Shown: piece after piece, positions 25,568 through 34,425 of the stretch | Layout: each line of letters opens with the position of its first letter | Numbering within the stretch: position 1 is the first letter of the stretch | NCBI GenBank assembly: GCA_020161135.1 | Contig: JAIUOB010000002.1 | Span: 868,001 to 932,000 of the forward strand | Length of the DNA: 64,000 nucleotides | Source: Gemmatimonadota bacterium | GTDB lineage: Bacteria; Gemmatimonadota; Gemmatimonadetes; Gemmatimonadales; Gemmatimonadaceae | Direction of reading: 5' to 3' | Program-made: the position numbers and the translations under genes | The notes under the pieces: generated by a model | Told to the model about the DNA's origin: nothing | Seen by the model: the letters and a program-made list of their open reading frames with translations, nothing else | Database searches by the model: none

Positions 25568-26899
25568 GTGTCCCGTCTTCCTGCGCTGTTCGTGGCCCTC
25601 GTGGCCTGCAGTACCGCCCTCCATCCGCTCGCGGCACAGGGCCGCGCGGCGGGTGATGCTGCCACCCGTGATCTCGCGGCGCGCCGCGCGTGGCTCGCGG
25701 CGCACGCCTATCCCCTTCGCTCGCTCGACATCGCCGACGGCGACTTCCGCGACCTCGAACCGATCGGGCGCGCCATCGGCAACCGCCGCATCGTGCTGCT
25801 GGGGGAGCAGAGCCACGGCGACGGCACCACCTTCGAGGCCAAGGCCCGCCTCATCCGCTACCTGCACGAACGCAAGCAGTTCGATCTGCTCGTGTTCGAG
25901 AGCGGCTTCTACGACTGCCGGCGTGCCTGGCGCGATGCCCGCAGTGGACTCGCGCTCCGCGACTCCGCCGACACCTGCATGTTCGAGCTGTGGTCGAACA
26001 GCACGCAGGTGCGGCCTCTGCTCGCGTACGTCGACAGCCTCAAGGGCACGCAGCGCCCCCTCGAACTGGCAGGGCTCGACTTCCAGCCCTCCGGGTCCCG
26101 GTCGCGATTCCTCCTGGCCGATCTCGAGCGCATGGCGCGGGCGCAGCGTGACACCGTCGAACTCGACGCCGACCTCGCCGTCCTGCGCGGCGCGGTGGGC
26201 GCGCCCATGCCCGCCGTGAAGGCGCTCGCGGACACGACGCGGGCACGGCTGCACGCCACCGTTGCGCGCGTGCTCGCGCGCCTGACGGCTGATGTCCCCG
26301 CACTGGGCGCGCTGGGTGAGGTGGGCTTCTGGCGGCAGACGCTCACGGGCGCGGGTGCGCTGGTCGACTTCCTGCATCCGCTGCTCAACGGCATCCAGAC
26401 GCCCGCCATCATGAACAGTCGCGATTCGGTCATGGCCGCCAACCTGGTGTGGCTCGCGCAACGCGACCCGAAGCGGCGCATCGTCGTGTGGGGGGCGAGC
26501 TCGCATTGGGTTCGCGACCGTGTCGACATCGTCGGCGACCCGGCGCCGGGCATGGTGCCGGCCGGGCATCGCATCCACACCGCGCTGCCGGGCCAGGTGT
26601 ACACGATCGCCTTCCTCGCGGCCGATGGTGCACTGGGCATGGCGCGTCGCGGCACCGCGATCCCGCGGCAGGAGCTGCCGCCGGCCGACTCCGCCTCCCT
26701 CGACGGGCTGTGGCGCGACAGCGGACAGTCGCTCGGCTTCATCGACCTGCGCACGTTGCGCGCCGACGGGGCATGGCTCGCCGAGCCGCTCACGGCGCGA
26801 CCGCTCGGCTACAGCCCCATGACGACGCGCTGGCCGCGGCATGTCGACGGGTTCGTGTTCACACGCACCATGACGCCCAGCACGCCCGTCGTGAAGTAG
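25568..26899 (+). CDS. Erythromycin esterase family protein, exported
   Basis: Predicted 443-residue member of the erythromycin esterase (Ere) family. A signal peptide ends LAAQG. Conserved Ere segments are visible: [14 protein letters not shown] near 75-87 (Glu80, His83), [14 protein letters not shown] near 112, and [12 protein letters not shown] near 306, which carry the acidic and histidine residues of the catalytic centre. Some family members hydrolyse macrolide lactones, but many chromosomal ones act on unknown esters, so resistance should not be assumed. The start is GTG 25568, and the ribosome binding site lies in a hairpin arm. Confidence 0.85.
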   Translation: MSRLPALFVALVACSTALHPLAAQGRAAGDAATRDLAARRAWLAAHAYPLRSLDIADGDFRDLEPIGRAIGNRRIVLLGEQSHGDGTTFEAKARLIRYLHERKQFDLLVFESGFYDCRRAWRDARSGLALRDSADTCMFELWSNSTQVRPLLAYVDSLKGTQRPLELAGLDFQPSGSRSRFLLADLERMARAQRDTVELDADLAVLRGAVGAPMPAVKALADTTRARLHATVARVLARLTADVPALGALGEVGFWRQTLTGAGALVDFLHPLLNGIQTPAIMNSRDSVMAANLVWLAQRDPKRRIVVWGASSHWVRDRVDIVGDPAPGMVPAGHRIHTALPGQVYTIAFLAADGALGMARRGTAIPRQELPPADSASLDGLWRDSGQSLGFIDLRTLRADGAWLAEPLTARPLGYSPMTTRWPRHVDGFVFTRTMTPSTPVVK

Positions 26900-26911
26900 C
26901 GCCGGCGCGGG

Positions 26912-27460
26912 TCATCGGTCATCGCCGTGCAGCGCGAGGAGGCGGGCGCCCTCCTCACGCTGCGCGCGCGCGATGCACTCGAGGGGCCACACGACACACA
27001 GCGCGCTGAGCGCCGCGGTGAAGGTGATCCCCCAGCGGACCGGCTGTGCGGAGACCAGATACTGCACGAGCGGGAGGGCGAGCAACAGCGCCCACTCCAC
27101 CAGCAGCGCCTGCCGCAGCGCGCGGAGTCGCGCCAGCCGATCGTGCACGGTGGCGACGATGCGTGCGGTGAAGTCCTGCGGCGCCGTGGCGGCGAGTGAC
27201 GGCTGCGTGGGCCAGCCGAGCGCGAGGAGGATGGCCCCGACGTGTGCGAGCATGGGCACAAGCGCCCACCACACGGCACCACGCACGGCCCACCAGAGAA
27301 TCATGCCGATCCAGGCCGCGCTGAGCACCGCGATCGGGGCCAGCAGCGCCACGCGCACCCAGCGCCGAGTGCGGCGGGTGCGTGCACGACGCGCCGCCTG
27401 CGACCACGCCTGGACCGTCGCCGACGCCATGGCGTCTTCCGCCTGCAGCACGCTGCTCAT
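26912..27460 (-). CDS. Membrane protein, candidate anti-sigma partner
   Basis: Predicted 182-residue inner-membrane protein with an arginine-rich N-terminal region of about 35 residues and four hydrophobic segments (around residues 37-59, 66-84, 115-135 and 143-160). It has no zinc-binding anti-sigma motif. Its ATG overlaps the TGA of the ECF sigma factor gene (ATGA), the usual position for a regulator of that sigma factor, hence the candidate role. No family is recognised. Confidence 0.7.
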   Translation of the reverse strand: MSSVLQAEDAMASATVQAWSQAARRARTRRTRRWVRVALLAPIAVLSAAWIGMILWWAVRGAVWWALVPMLAHVGAILLALGWPTQPSLAATAPQDFTARIVATVHDRLARLRALRQALLVEWALLLALPLVQYLVSAQPVRWGITFTAALSALCVVWPLECIARAQREEGARLLALHGDDR

Positions 27461-27963
27461 CGATCCTCCGTGGCGCGATCCATCCAGCGTCGGAGCAGCG
27501 TGCGCGCCCGGTGCAACGCCACCCGCACCGCGCCCGCCTCGCGCCCGGTGTCGCGCGCGATCTCGGCCGGCGTGCGCCCGGTGGCCGCGAGGGCGAGCAG
27601 GTGCTGCTGTGACGGGGACAGGTGCGCGAGCGCGCCCGTGGCGTGCTGCAGCAATTGGCGCACGTCGAACTCGCCGGAGATGCTGTGCGCGCTGCGCAGC
27701 GAATCGTCGAGCGGCAGGAGGCGTGCGTGACGCCGTGCCCGACGGAGGCAGAAGGTGACCGCGCGATTGCGCGCGATGCGCAGCACGTAGGCTCTCGGAT
27801 CGTCCGCGCTGTCGAGACGCGGCAGCGCACGCCAGATCGCGATGACGATCTCCTGGCGCAGGTCGTCGCGCTCCATGGCATCGTCGACGTAACGTTGCAC
27901 GACGGCTTCGATCGCGGTCGCGTGCGTTTCGAGCAACGCGTGCAGGCGGGCGTCGCGCGTCAT
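27457..27963 (-). CDS. ECF-type RNA polymerase sigma factor
   Basis: Predicted 168-residue sigma-70 family factor with regions 2 and 4 only. Region 2 spans about residues 25-80 (DDLRQEIVIAIWRALPRLDS, then YVLRIARNRAVTFCLRRARR). Region 4 spans about 115-162, with the helix-turn-helix TPAEIARDTGREAGAVRVAL and ending HRARTLLRRWM. ATG 27963 follows a break in conservation upstream. It is co-transcribed with the downstream membrane protein through an ATGA overlap. Target promoters cannot be read from the window. Confidence 0.9.
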   Translation of the reverse strand: MTRDARLHALLETHATAIEAVVQRYVDDAMERDDLRQEIVIAIWRALPRLDSADDPRAYVLRIARNRAVTFCLRRARRHARLLPLDDSLRSAHSISGEFDVRQLLQHATGALAHLSPSQQHLLALAATGRTPAEIARDTGREAGAVRVALHRARTLLRRWMDRATEDR

Positions 27964-28119
27964 GGGTGTCGTGATGAACGGGTCATGTTGGCCGTACGGC
28001 CCTCGCGCCGCCGACGTTTCGCCGCCCGCAGTCCCCCGCCTGCTGCCGTTCGCCCTCGCGTCGTCGCCGTTCGCCACCGCATGCAGGCCGATGCCCAACG
28101 CGTCCGGCGAGTGTGCCTC

Positions 28120-28884
28120 ATGCTCTCACTCTCCCGACTCCGGACGCACGGCGCAGCACGCGCCGTCGCACTGGCCGCACTGGTGCTCGTCACCACGAAC
28201 TGCGCCAGCACGCCCACCGCTCCGCGATTTGCCGATGGCACCACCCGCGTGCTCTTCCTCGGCAACTCGCTTACGTACACCAACGACCTGCCGCGCCTGG
28301 TCGAGACCCTCGCGCCCATGGCCGGCGTGAGCAACCTGCGCACTGCCGTCCTGGCCGGCCCTGACTTCGCGCTCGAGGATCACTGGAACGAGGGCGTCGC
28401 GGCACGCTGGCTCAAGAACGACCGCTGGGAGTTCGTCGTCCTGCAGCAGGGCTCCTCGGCGCTGCCAGCCAGCCAGGTGCACCTGCGCACGTGGACCGAG
28501 GCCTTCGCCCCGCTCATCCGCGACGCGGGTGCCAAGCCGGTGCTGCTCATGGTGTGGCCCACGCAGGACCGCCTCTTCGACTTCCCCAACGTGCAGCAGT
28601 CGTATCGCAACGCCGCCGCGTCGGTGAACGGATTGTTCGCACCGGCCGGTGATGCCTGGGTCGCGTTCGGCAACTATTCGCAGCTCTACTCCGACGGCCT
28701 GCACCCGACGATCTACGGCAGCTACCTCGCGGCCCTCACGGTGCTCGAGAAGGTCGCGGGGGTGCGCCCCGATCGCTTCCCGCCGGTCATCCCGGGCGCG
28801 TCGGTCGACTCCATCACCGTGCGCAAGCTGCAGGCGGCGGCGTGGACCGCCATCCAGCGCAACGGCAACGCCGTCCCGCAGTGA
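28120..28884 (+). CDS. SGNH/GDSL-type hydrolase, exported
   Basis: Predicted 254-residue exported hydrolase. Block I is VLFLGNSLTYTNDLP with the likely nucleophile Ser50; the terminal block is SDGLHPTIYG with Asp and His about residues 194-198. An intermediate VVLQQGSSA region also fits SGNH enzymes. The N-terminus has a hydrophobic segment followed by NCAS; Asn before Cys is atypical for a lipobox, so lipid anchoring is uncertain. ATG 28120 starts the signal sequence; an in-frame ATG at 28081 is possible. The gene overlaps the next start by GTGA or is separated by 2 nt, depending on the start used there. Substrate ester unknown. Confidence 0.78.
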   Translation: MLSLSRLRTHGAARAVALAALVLVTTNCASTPTAPRFADGTTRVLFLGNSLTYTNDLPRLVETLAPMAGVSNLRTAVLAGPDFALEDHWNEGVAARWLKNDRWEFVVLQQGSSALPASQVHLRTWTEAFAPLIRDAGAKPVLLMVWPTQDRLFDFPNVQQSYRNAAASVNGLFAPAGDAWVAFGNYSQLYSDGLHPTIYGSYLAALTVLEKVAGVRPDRFPPVIPGASVDSITVRKLQAAAWTAIQRNGNAVPQ

Positions 28885-28886
28885 CC

Positions 28887-30371
28887 ATGCGTGCGCACGC
28901 GTCGCGCCACCGTGTCTGCGGCGTGGTCCTGGCGGCGAGTTGCTGCGCGGCCGTGCCCACGTCGTCCGCCGTCGCACAGGGCGCCACGACCTCCGCCACG
29001 ACGTCCGCCGTGACCACCGGCGATCCCGTCCGCGACTCGGCGGCGGTGGCCCGTGAGGCGTGGCGCGCGGCAGCGCGCGCCGGCTCGGTGGCGGAGGCCC
29101 TCGCGCTGGTGGAGCGCGCCGCCACCGCGTGGCCCCTGCAACCGGCGTACTGGGCGGGTCTCGCGCGCGTTGCCGCGCAGGCGAGCGACACCGTGCGCTT
29201 CCGGCGTGCCGCTGCCACGCTCGATGCCATGAATCTCGCACCCGCGCTCCTGGGCGACCCGCGGCTGGCGACGGCCGCGACCGCGCTGCTCGAAGCGGCG
29301 CCACTGGCGGCACTGCGTGCGCACGCCGCGCCCATCGCGACCGGCGGCGTGCTCGCCACCGTGGACGATCCCCACTTCTTCGCCGAGGGGCTCGACGCGC
29401 ACACGGCCAGCGGCACGGTGTATGTCGCCAGCATCCGGCAGCGCACCGTGGTGGCGTGGCACGCGGGCCGCGTGCGAGACCTGCAGCTCGCGCGTGACGC
29501 CCGCATCGGCGCGGTATTCGGCGTGCGCGTGGCCGCTGACGGGCGCACGCTGTGGTGCACGACGGCGCCCCACGTCAACATGCAGCGTGACAGCACGCGC
29601 GCGGTTGCGACGCGTGCCGACAGCATGCGTCCGGTGGCCGCGCTGGTGCAGGTGCGGGTCGACGATGGGCGCATCCTCGACATCGTCCCGCTGCCGCGCG
29701 GCACGCAGGACCGCCTCCCCGGCGATCTCGCGATTGCGGCCGATGGCTCGGTGCTCGTCACCGACAGCGACGACGCAGCGCTGCTCCACTGGCATCCTGC
29801 CACGCGGCGTTGGGACGTCGTGACCGACGCGCGCTTTCGCAGCCTGCAGGGCATCGCGCTCGTGCCCGACGGGCGCACGGCGATCGTGGCCGACTACTCG
29901 CACGGACTGTTCCGCGTCGACCTCGCCACGCACGCCGTCCATCGCATCGCGGACCGGCCTGCCACCACCGTGCTCGGCCTCGATGGACTGACCTGGTCGG
30001 GCAACGGGATCATCGCGGTGCAGAATGGGGTCGAGCCGGCGCGAATCGTCCACATCGGCTTCGACCGTGCGCTGCAGCAGGTGGCGCACGTGGATGTGCT
30101 CGCGCGCGACGCGACGACCCTGCCCGAACCCACCATCGGTGCCCGTTTCGGCGACGCCTATGTGTTCGTGGCGAACAGCCAGTGGAGCGCGTACGACGCG
30201 CAGGGTCAGCCGCGCGCGGGTACCGCGTTCTCGCCCACGCGCGTCTGGTGCATTCCGCTCCCACCCACCGCGACGGGCTCGACGACCACCACGCGCAACG
30301 GGAGTCGCAACACCGCTTCGGTGCCCCCTTCGGCCCGGTCGTGCAGCGCCAGCAAGCTCGCGTCGCCGTAG
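28887..30371 (+). CDS. Exported SMP-30/NHL-like beta-propeller protein
   Basis: Predicted 494-residue exported protein with signal peptide ending SSAVAQG. After a helical N-terminal region (residues about 45-150, TPR-like) comes a propeller with SMP-30-like blades: FFAEGLDAHTASGTVYVAS, RLPGDLAIAADGSVLVTD, SLQGIALVPDGRTAIVAD and VLGLDGLTWSGNGIIAVQNG. The propeller appears complete at about residue 460 (TRVWCIPLPP); the last 35 residues are Ser/Thr-rich and overlap the opposite-strand histidine kinase gene. ATG 28887 is used; an in-frame GTG at 28881 overlaps the upstream stop. Lactonase or binding activity is not established. Confidence 0.75.
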   Translation: MRAHASRHRVCGVVLAASCCAAVPTSSAVAQGATTSATTSAVTTGDPVRDSAAVAREAWRAAARAGSVAEALALVERAATAWPLQPAYWAGLARVAAQASDTVRFRRAAATLDAMNLAPALLGDPRLATAATALLEAAPLAALRAHAAPIATGGVLATVDDPHFFAEGLDAHTASGTVYVASIRQRTVVAWHAGRVRDLQLARDARIGAVFGVRVAADGRTLWCTTAPHVNMQRDSTRAVATRADSMRPVAALVQVRVDDGRILDIVPLPRGTQDRLPGDLAIAADGSVLVTDSDDAALLHWHPATRRWDVVTDARFRSLQGIALVPDGRTAIVADYSHGLFRVDLATHAVHRIADRPATTVLGLDGLTWSGNGIIAVQNGVEPARIVHIGFDRALQQVAHVDVLARDATTLPEPTIGARFGDAYVFVANSQWSAYDAQGQPRAGTAFSPTRVWCIPLPPTATGSTTTTRNGSRNTASVPPSARSCSASKLASP

Positions 30372-31381
30372 AGTCGCGCGAGTCGTGCGCGCAGGTTCGC
30401 GAGTCCGGTGCCGGTGCCACGTGACGCGGACGGCGCACGCAGCCCCGGCCCGGTGTCGCGCACCGTGAGCACGAGCTGGTCGCCCTCGGCCGCCGGCGCG
30501 ATGCGCGCCCCGATGTCGATGACGCCGGGGCCGGCCTGGCGCGCAATGCCGTGCAGCAGCGCGTTCTCCACCAGCGGCTGCAGGGCGAAGGCCGGCACCA
30601 GCGCCGCAGGCGGATCGTGCGGCCACACCACCCGCAGGCGATCGGCGAAGCGCACCTGCTCGATGTCGAGATAGCGGCGCGTCACCTCCAGCTCCTGCGC
30701 CAGTGGCACCTCCTGCAGCTCGCCGGCCTTGAGCGTCGCGCGCAGCAGGTCGGCGAGGCGCACGACGAGCTGCTGCGCCAGCGCCGGATCACGCCCGATG
30801 AGCGTGACGATCGAATTGAGGGCGTTGAACAGGAAGTGCGGATTGAGCTGCGCCTGCAGCGCACGCAGGTGCGCCTGGGCCAGGTCTTCGCCGAGACGGG
30901 CGGCTTCGATGCGCTCGGCCTGCCACTGCGCGTACCAGCGGGTCGCGAGCTGCGCGACCACCACCGCGCAGTAGATGACGACGAAGTAGTCGCCGTTGCT
31001 GCGCAGGCCGATGACCAGTGTGCTCTCGAACCCGCGCCGCTCGGCGATGCCGAAGGCCGTGCCGCAGATGGCCTGCCAGAAGATCTGCACCACCACCACC
31101 ACCACGCCCAGCGCGAGATAGGCGCCCCCGGCGCGCAGGCGCGAGCCCGGGCGCCACGGGAGCCGATCGCCCACCCACCACAGCACCAGTGTGTGCACCG
31201 CCCACAGGCTCCAGATGAGCACCTGCGCCGCGAAGAGGCTCACCACCGACAACGTGGGATTGAGGCGCGACGGCACCAGCACGAAGCCCAGCGTGCCCAT
31301 GGTGGCCGGCACGAACCAGAAGAGCAGCAGCCACGCGCGCAGCCGCCACTCGGCCCGTGCGGTGGCGGATGGCGCCGTCAT
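30206..31381 (-). CDS. LytS/YehU-type sensor histidine kinase
   Basis: Predicted 391-residue membrane histidine kinase. Four hydrophobic segments fill residues 17-150. The His_kinase box LRALQAQLNPHFLFNALNSI carries the phosphoacceptor near His182. The HATPase domain has VPAFALQPLVENALLHGI (N box) and VRDTGPGLRAPSASRGTGTGLANLRARL (G boxes). This kinase type pairs with LytTR regulators, and the regulator gene indeed precedes it by 5 nt. The C-terminal 25-30 residues after LRLPL look like an extension created by reading into the convergent propeller gene. Start ATG 31381 avoids overlap with the regulator; a GTG at 31393 is also in frame. Confidence 0.88.
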   Translation of the reverse strand: MTAPSATARAEWRLRAWLLLFWFVPATMGTLGFVLVPSRLNPTLSVVSLFAAQVLIWSLWAVHTLVLWWVGDRLPWRPGSRLRAGGAYLALGVVVVVVQIFWQAICGTAFGIAERRGFESTLVIGLRSNGDYFVVIYCAVVVAQLATRWYAQWQAERIEAARLGEDLAQAHLRALQAQLNPHFLFNALNSIVTLIGRDPALAQQLVVRLADLLRATLKAGELQEVPLAQELEVTRRYLDIEQVRFADRLRVVWPHDPPAALVPAFALQPLVENALLHGIARQAGPGVIDIGARIAPAAEGDQLVLTVRDTGPGLRAPSASRGTGTGLANLRARLARLYGDASLLALHDRAEGGTEAVLRLPLRVVVVEPVAVGGSGMHQTRVGENAVPARG

Positions 31382-31386
31382 CAGGC

Positions 31387-32187
31387 TCACCACTCGCCGG
31401 CCAGCCGCTTCGCCACCGTGGCGCGCAGGTTGCGACTGACCTTGAGGCGCGTGCCGTCACGCAGGATCATGATCTGGTCGCCGCCGAACCACGGTTGCAG
31501 CTCCTTCATGGCGCGCATGTCCACGATGGTGCGGCGATGGATGCGCAGGAACCGCCGCGGATCGAGGCGCGACTCCAGGCTCGTGAGGGTCTCGCGCACC
31601 TGGTACTTGTCGCGGCCGGCATGCAGCACGACGTAGTTGCCGTCGGACGCGATCCACTGCACGTCGCTCAGCATCACCACGATGGTGCGCTGGTCGTGCT
31701 TCACGACCATGCGGTCGATGTAGCGCGGTGCCGCCGCGCGCGAGGCCGATGCCGCCTCGACTGCGGCAGGCGTCGCCCCGGCGAGCGCGCCCAGGAGGCG
31801 CGCCTGTGCCACCACCGTCGCGGTCGCGTCACGCGTGATCGCGCGCTGCCACGCCGCCGCGAAGCGCTCGTCGTCGAACGGCTTGAGCAGGTAGTCGAGC
31901 GCGGCCACATCGAACGCCTGCACGGCGTACTCGTCGTAGGCCGTCACGAAGATCGTGGGGGGCATGCGTGCCGCGCCCACCGCCGCCACCACCTCGAGCC
32001 CCGTGCGCTCGGGCATCTGCATGTCGAGCAGCACGAGCTGCGGTGCCCACTCGGTGATCATGGCGATCGCATCGTCGCCGTTGCCGGCCTCGCGCAGCAC
32101 GGCGCCGGGCGCCTGCGCACGCACGAGGTCGGCGAGGCGCTCGCGCGCCAGCGGTTCGTCATCGACGATCAGCACGCGCTCGATCAT
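31387..32187 (-). CDS. LytTR-family response regulator
   Basis: Predicted 266-residue response regulator. The receiver domain starts VLIVDDEPLARERL with acidic pair Asp9/Asp10, phosphoacceptor Asp55 in LVLLDMQMPE, FVTAYDEYAV and the lysine in YLLKPFDDERF. The LytTR DNA-binding domain covers about residues 165-262 (VMLSDVQWIASDGNYVVLHA, LESRLDPRRFLRIHRRTIVD). ATG 32187 overlaps the TGA of the upstream protease gene; a TTG slightly upstream is less likely. It should be phosphorylated by the adjacent kinase and activate an unknown regulon, possibly its own operon. Confidence 0.92.
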   Translation of the reverse strand: MIERVLIVDDEPLARERLADLVRAQAPGAVLREAGNGDDAIAMITEWAPQLVLLDMQMPERTGLEVVAAVGAARMPPTIFVTAYDEYAVQAFDVAALDYLLKPFDDERFAAAWQRAITRDATATVVAQARLLGALAGATPAAVEAASASRAAAPRYIDRMVVKHDQRTIVVMLSDVQWIASDGNYVVLHAGRDKYQVRETLTSLESRLDPRRFLRIHRRTIVDMRAMKELQPWFGGDQIMILRDGTRLKVSRNLRATVAKRLAGEW

Positions 32188-33035
32188 GTGCCGCAACCTG
32201 CAGGGCGAACGCCCCGCTGTCCATCGGTGCCGCCAATCGTCTCCCCGATCCAGTCGCGGTGTCCGTCGATGCCCACGTAGAGATTCACGGTCCCTCCGAA
32301 TTGTTGAACCATGGCGCCTCCGATGTCGACCATCGACACGGAGAAGGTGCCGACCACGTGCCAGCGCCCATCCTGCTGCACGAACAGCCCGCCGCCGCTG
32401 TCACCACCGCTTGCGATCCCCTCGAGCGGTTCCGGGGTCGAGCCGCCGAGCGGGTTGCGGCTGCCGGGGCGCCCGTCGTCGAAGTCGAGCAGCAGCATGT
32501 GCGCCGGCAGGTTGTTGCCGCGCCACGGTCCGCCCAGCTGGTCGATGCGGTTGAAGGCGCCCCGGCGCGTACCAGCGGTGTCGCGCGCCCCGGGCCCTCC
32601 CACGCCGTAGCCGACCAGTGCGGCCCGGCTGCCGATCTCCGGTGGTCGTGTGGCCAGCGGCATGGGCGACACGCACGACGCCTCCGCAAGTTCGAGCAGC
32701 GCCACGTCGTGCGCCGTACGCGCGATGCCGCGCGGGGTCGTGATGTACTGCGGGTGCACGACCGCCCGACGCACGGCAACCGTCTGCCCACCGACCAGCA
32801 CGCGCAGCGCGCCCACGGGACGATCGAGCACGACGTGACCGGCCGTGATCACCCAGCGCGGCGCCACCAGCACGCCGGTGCCGCTCCCCGCGCTGTCCAC
32901 GAGAATGCGCGTCGCAGCGGCGAAGTCGGCGTGCGCGCCAAGCGCACGGTACTGCGCCTCGTCGACATCGTCGCGGGTGATGATGAAGGACAACGCCATC
33001 GCCAGCGCGGCCCGTCGCCGCCACGACGCGCTCAT
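32184..33035 (-). CDS. Trypsin-like (S1 family) serine protease
   Basis: Predicted 283-residue exported chymotrypsin-fold protease. The N-terminus is short and basic, then hydrophobic (RRRAALAMALSFII), which may be a signal peptide or anchor. The complete triad is visible: His67 in WVITAGHVV, Asp110 in ARTAHDVALLEL and Ser213 in ASGGDSGGGLF. The start ATG 33035 overlaps the upstream propeller stop, and its own stop overlaps the response-regulator start (both ATGA). Linkage of an extracytoplasmic protease to a two-component system suggests protein-quality or ligand-processing signalling, but this is inference. Confidence 0.88.
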   Translation of the reverse strand: MSASWRRRAALAMALSFIITRDDVDEAQYRALGAHADFAAATRILVDSAGSGTGVLVAPRWVITAGHVVLDRPVGALRVLVGGQTVAVRRAVVHPQYITTPRGIARTAHDVALLELAEASCVSPMPLATRPPEIGSRAALVGYGVGGPGARDTAGTRRGAFNRIDQLGGPWRGNNLPAHMLLLDFDDGRPGSRNPLGGSTPEPLEGIASGGDSGGGLFVQQDGRWHVVGTFSVSMVDIGGAMVQQFGGTVNLYVGIDGHRDWIGETIGGTDGQRGVRPAGCGT

Positions 33036-34171
33036 CGGGCGAAGCTCTTGAGGCGCTGCTGGTCGCCGTCGGGGACGGTGATGTAGACGTGCCGCGCCCC
33101 CACCCCGACGACCCGACTGCGCGCCGGGAGGGCGAGCGTCTCGCGCCACGCGCCGTCGGGCCCGAACACGTCGACCTCCTGCGTGGTCGCGTCCGACGCC
33201 ATCGCACGCGCCAACCACACACTGCCGTCGGCCCCGACGCGCATCTGGCCGCGCGCGAACGGACCCTTGGTGGCGGGGAAGATGTCCGCGGGCATCTCCG
33301 GCGCGGTCATGCCGTTGATGTTCACCCGGCGCATGGACTGCTCCTGCTGCTTCCGGAACTGCTGCCGATCGGCCTCGGTCACGGCGACGGGCGTCACGGC
33401 ACGCGGCGTTCCGCGTGCGGTCGTGCCATTGCGGATGACTTCCACGTGATAGGGCTCGCCGCGCGCCAGCGCGAGCGTGCCGTCGGGAAGCACGTCCCAG
33501 TCGTCGAGCGGCGCGAATGGCGTCGAGATCGACATGCCGATGGCACCGGTGCGCACCGAGCGCATGGGCGGATTGCGCAGCGTGGCGACCTCGTGCGTCG
33601 TGCCGTCGACGTCGCGCCGGATGAGGACACCGGTGGGCTCGCGCTGCCGATCAGCCCAGTACAGGCGGCCGGCCGCGTCGGCGCGATACAGGTCCGTCAT
33701 GGCCCCGAGCCGCATCGGGCCCTGCGGTGGCCCGAGCGTCGCGGCCGCGTCGGTGACGATCCCATCCTTGCGCAGCACCTTGAACACACTGTTGCTGCGG
33801 TCGAACACCAGCGTCGAATCGCCCGCCATGGGCACCAGTGCTCCTGGCGCGCCAAGGGTTCCGCTGCGCACCGCGTTCACGCGGGAGCCGTCGCCGCGCA
33901 CCCGGAAGAGCGCGGCCCCCTCGCTGTCGGACACCAGCAGGTCGCCGTCCGCCAGTTCACGCACCGCCGTCAGCCCCTGAAACGCGTCCTTCGCGCGGTC
34001 GGTCAGGACGGGGGTGCGTGCCGGCTGGGCCGACGCGCGCGCCGGCAGCAGCCAAAGCGTGGCGGCAGCAAGCGCCAGCACGATGGTGACGGTCACGCGG
34101 CGCGCGAGCTCGTGCCTGTGACGCGCGGGCTCCGCTCCGGGACGGGCCTGTGCAGGAGGTGTGAGGAGCAT
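33032..34171 (-). CDS. Exported six-bladed-propeller-like protein
   Basis: Predicted exported protein of about 379 residues. Repeated sheet motifs such as VRELADGDLLVSDSEGAALFRV, DLYRADAAGRLYWADRQ and MRVGADGSVWLARAM, here quoted in part, resemble NHL or six-bladed propeller blades. The signal helix VTIVLALAAATLWLLPARASAQ lies unusually far (about 25 residues) from ATG 34171, and in-frame ATGs at 34201 and 34213 exist, so the start is uncertain. It is the first gene of a four-gene unit in which each gene overlaps or nearly touches the next. A ligand-binding or sensing role is possible. Confidence 0.7.
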   Translation of the reverse strand: MLLTPPAQARPGAEPARHRHELARRVTVTIVLALAAATLWLLPARASAQPARTPVLTDRAKDAFQGLTAVRELADGDLLVSDSEGAALFRVRGDGSRVNAVRSGTLGAPGALVPMAGDSTLVFDRSNSVFKVLRKDGIVTDAAATLGPPQGPMRLGAMTDLYRADAAGRLYWADRQREPTGVLIRRDVDGTTHEVATLRNPPMRSVRTGAIGMSISTPFAPLDDWDVLPDGTLALARGEPYHVEVIRNGTTARGTPRAVTPVAVTEADRQQFRKQQEQSMRRVNINGMTAPEMPADIFPATKGPFARGQMRVGADGSVWLARAMASDATTQEVDVFGPDGAWRETLALPARSRVVGVGARHVYITVPDGDQQRLKSFAR

Positions 34172-34425
34172 GTCGGAAGGGGCGTGGAGGATGGACGGCA
34201 TGCAGGGCCGCATGACGCGCCGTCATTGGGAGTGCGACGCGCATGTTCGACACAGCGCCCTGCGCGCGGTCGACATCGTGTGACGAAGTGTGCGGACGCG
34301 GTGGCGAACGACCGCGCAGGGGTGATCGACCTCGCACCCCCATGCGGCGCCCGCTCGCCCCCGGCATCGCGCCGTTCATCACAGGCGTCGCGACGGCACC
34401 CGGGTCGCCGGGTCACCCTCCACCC

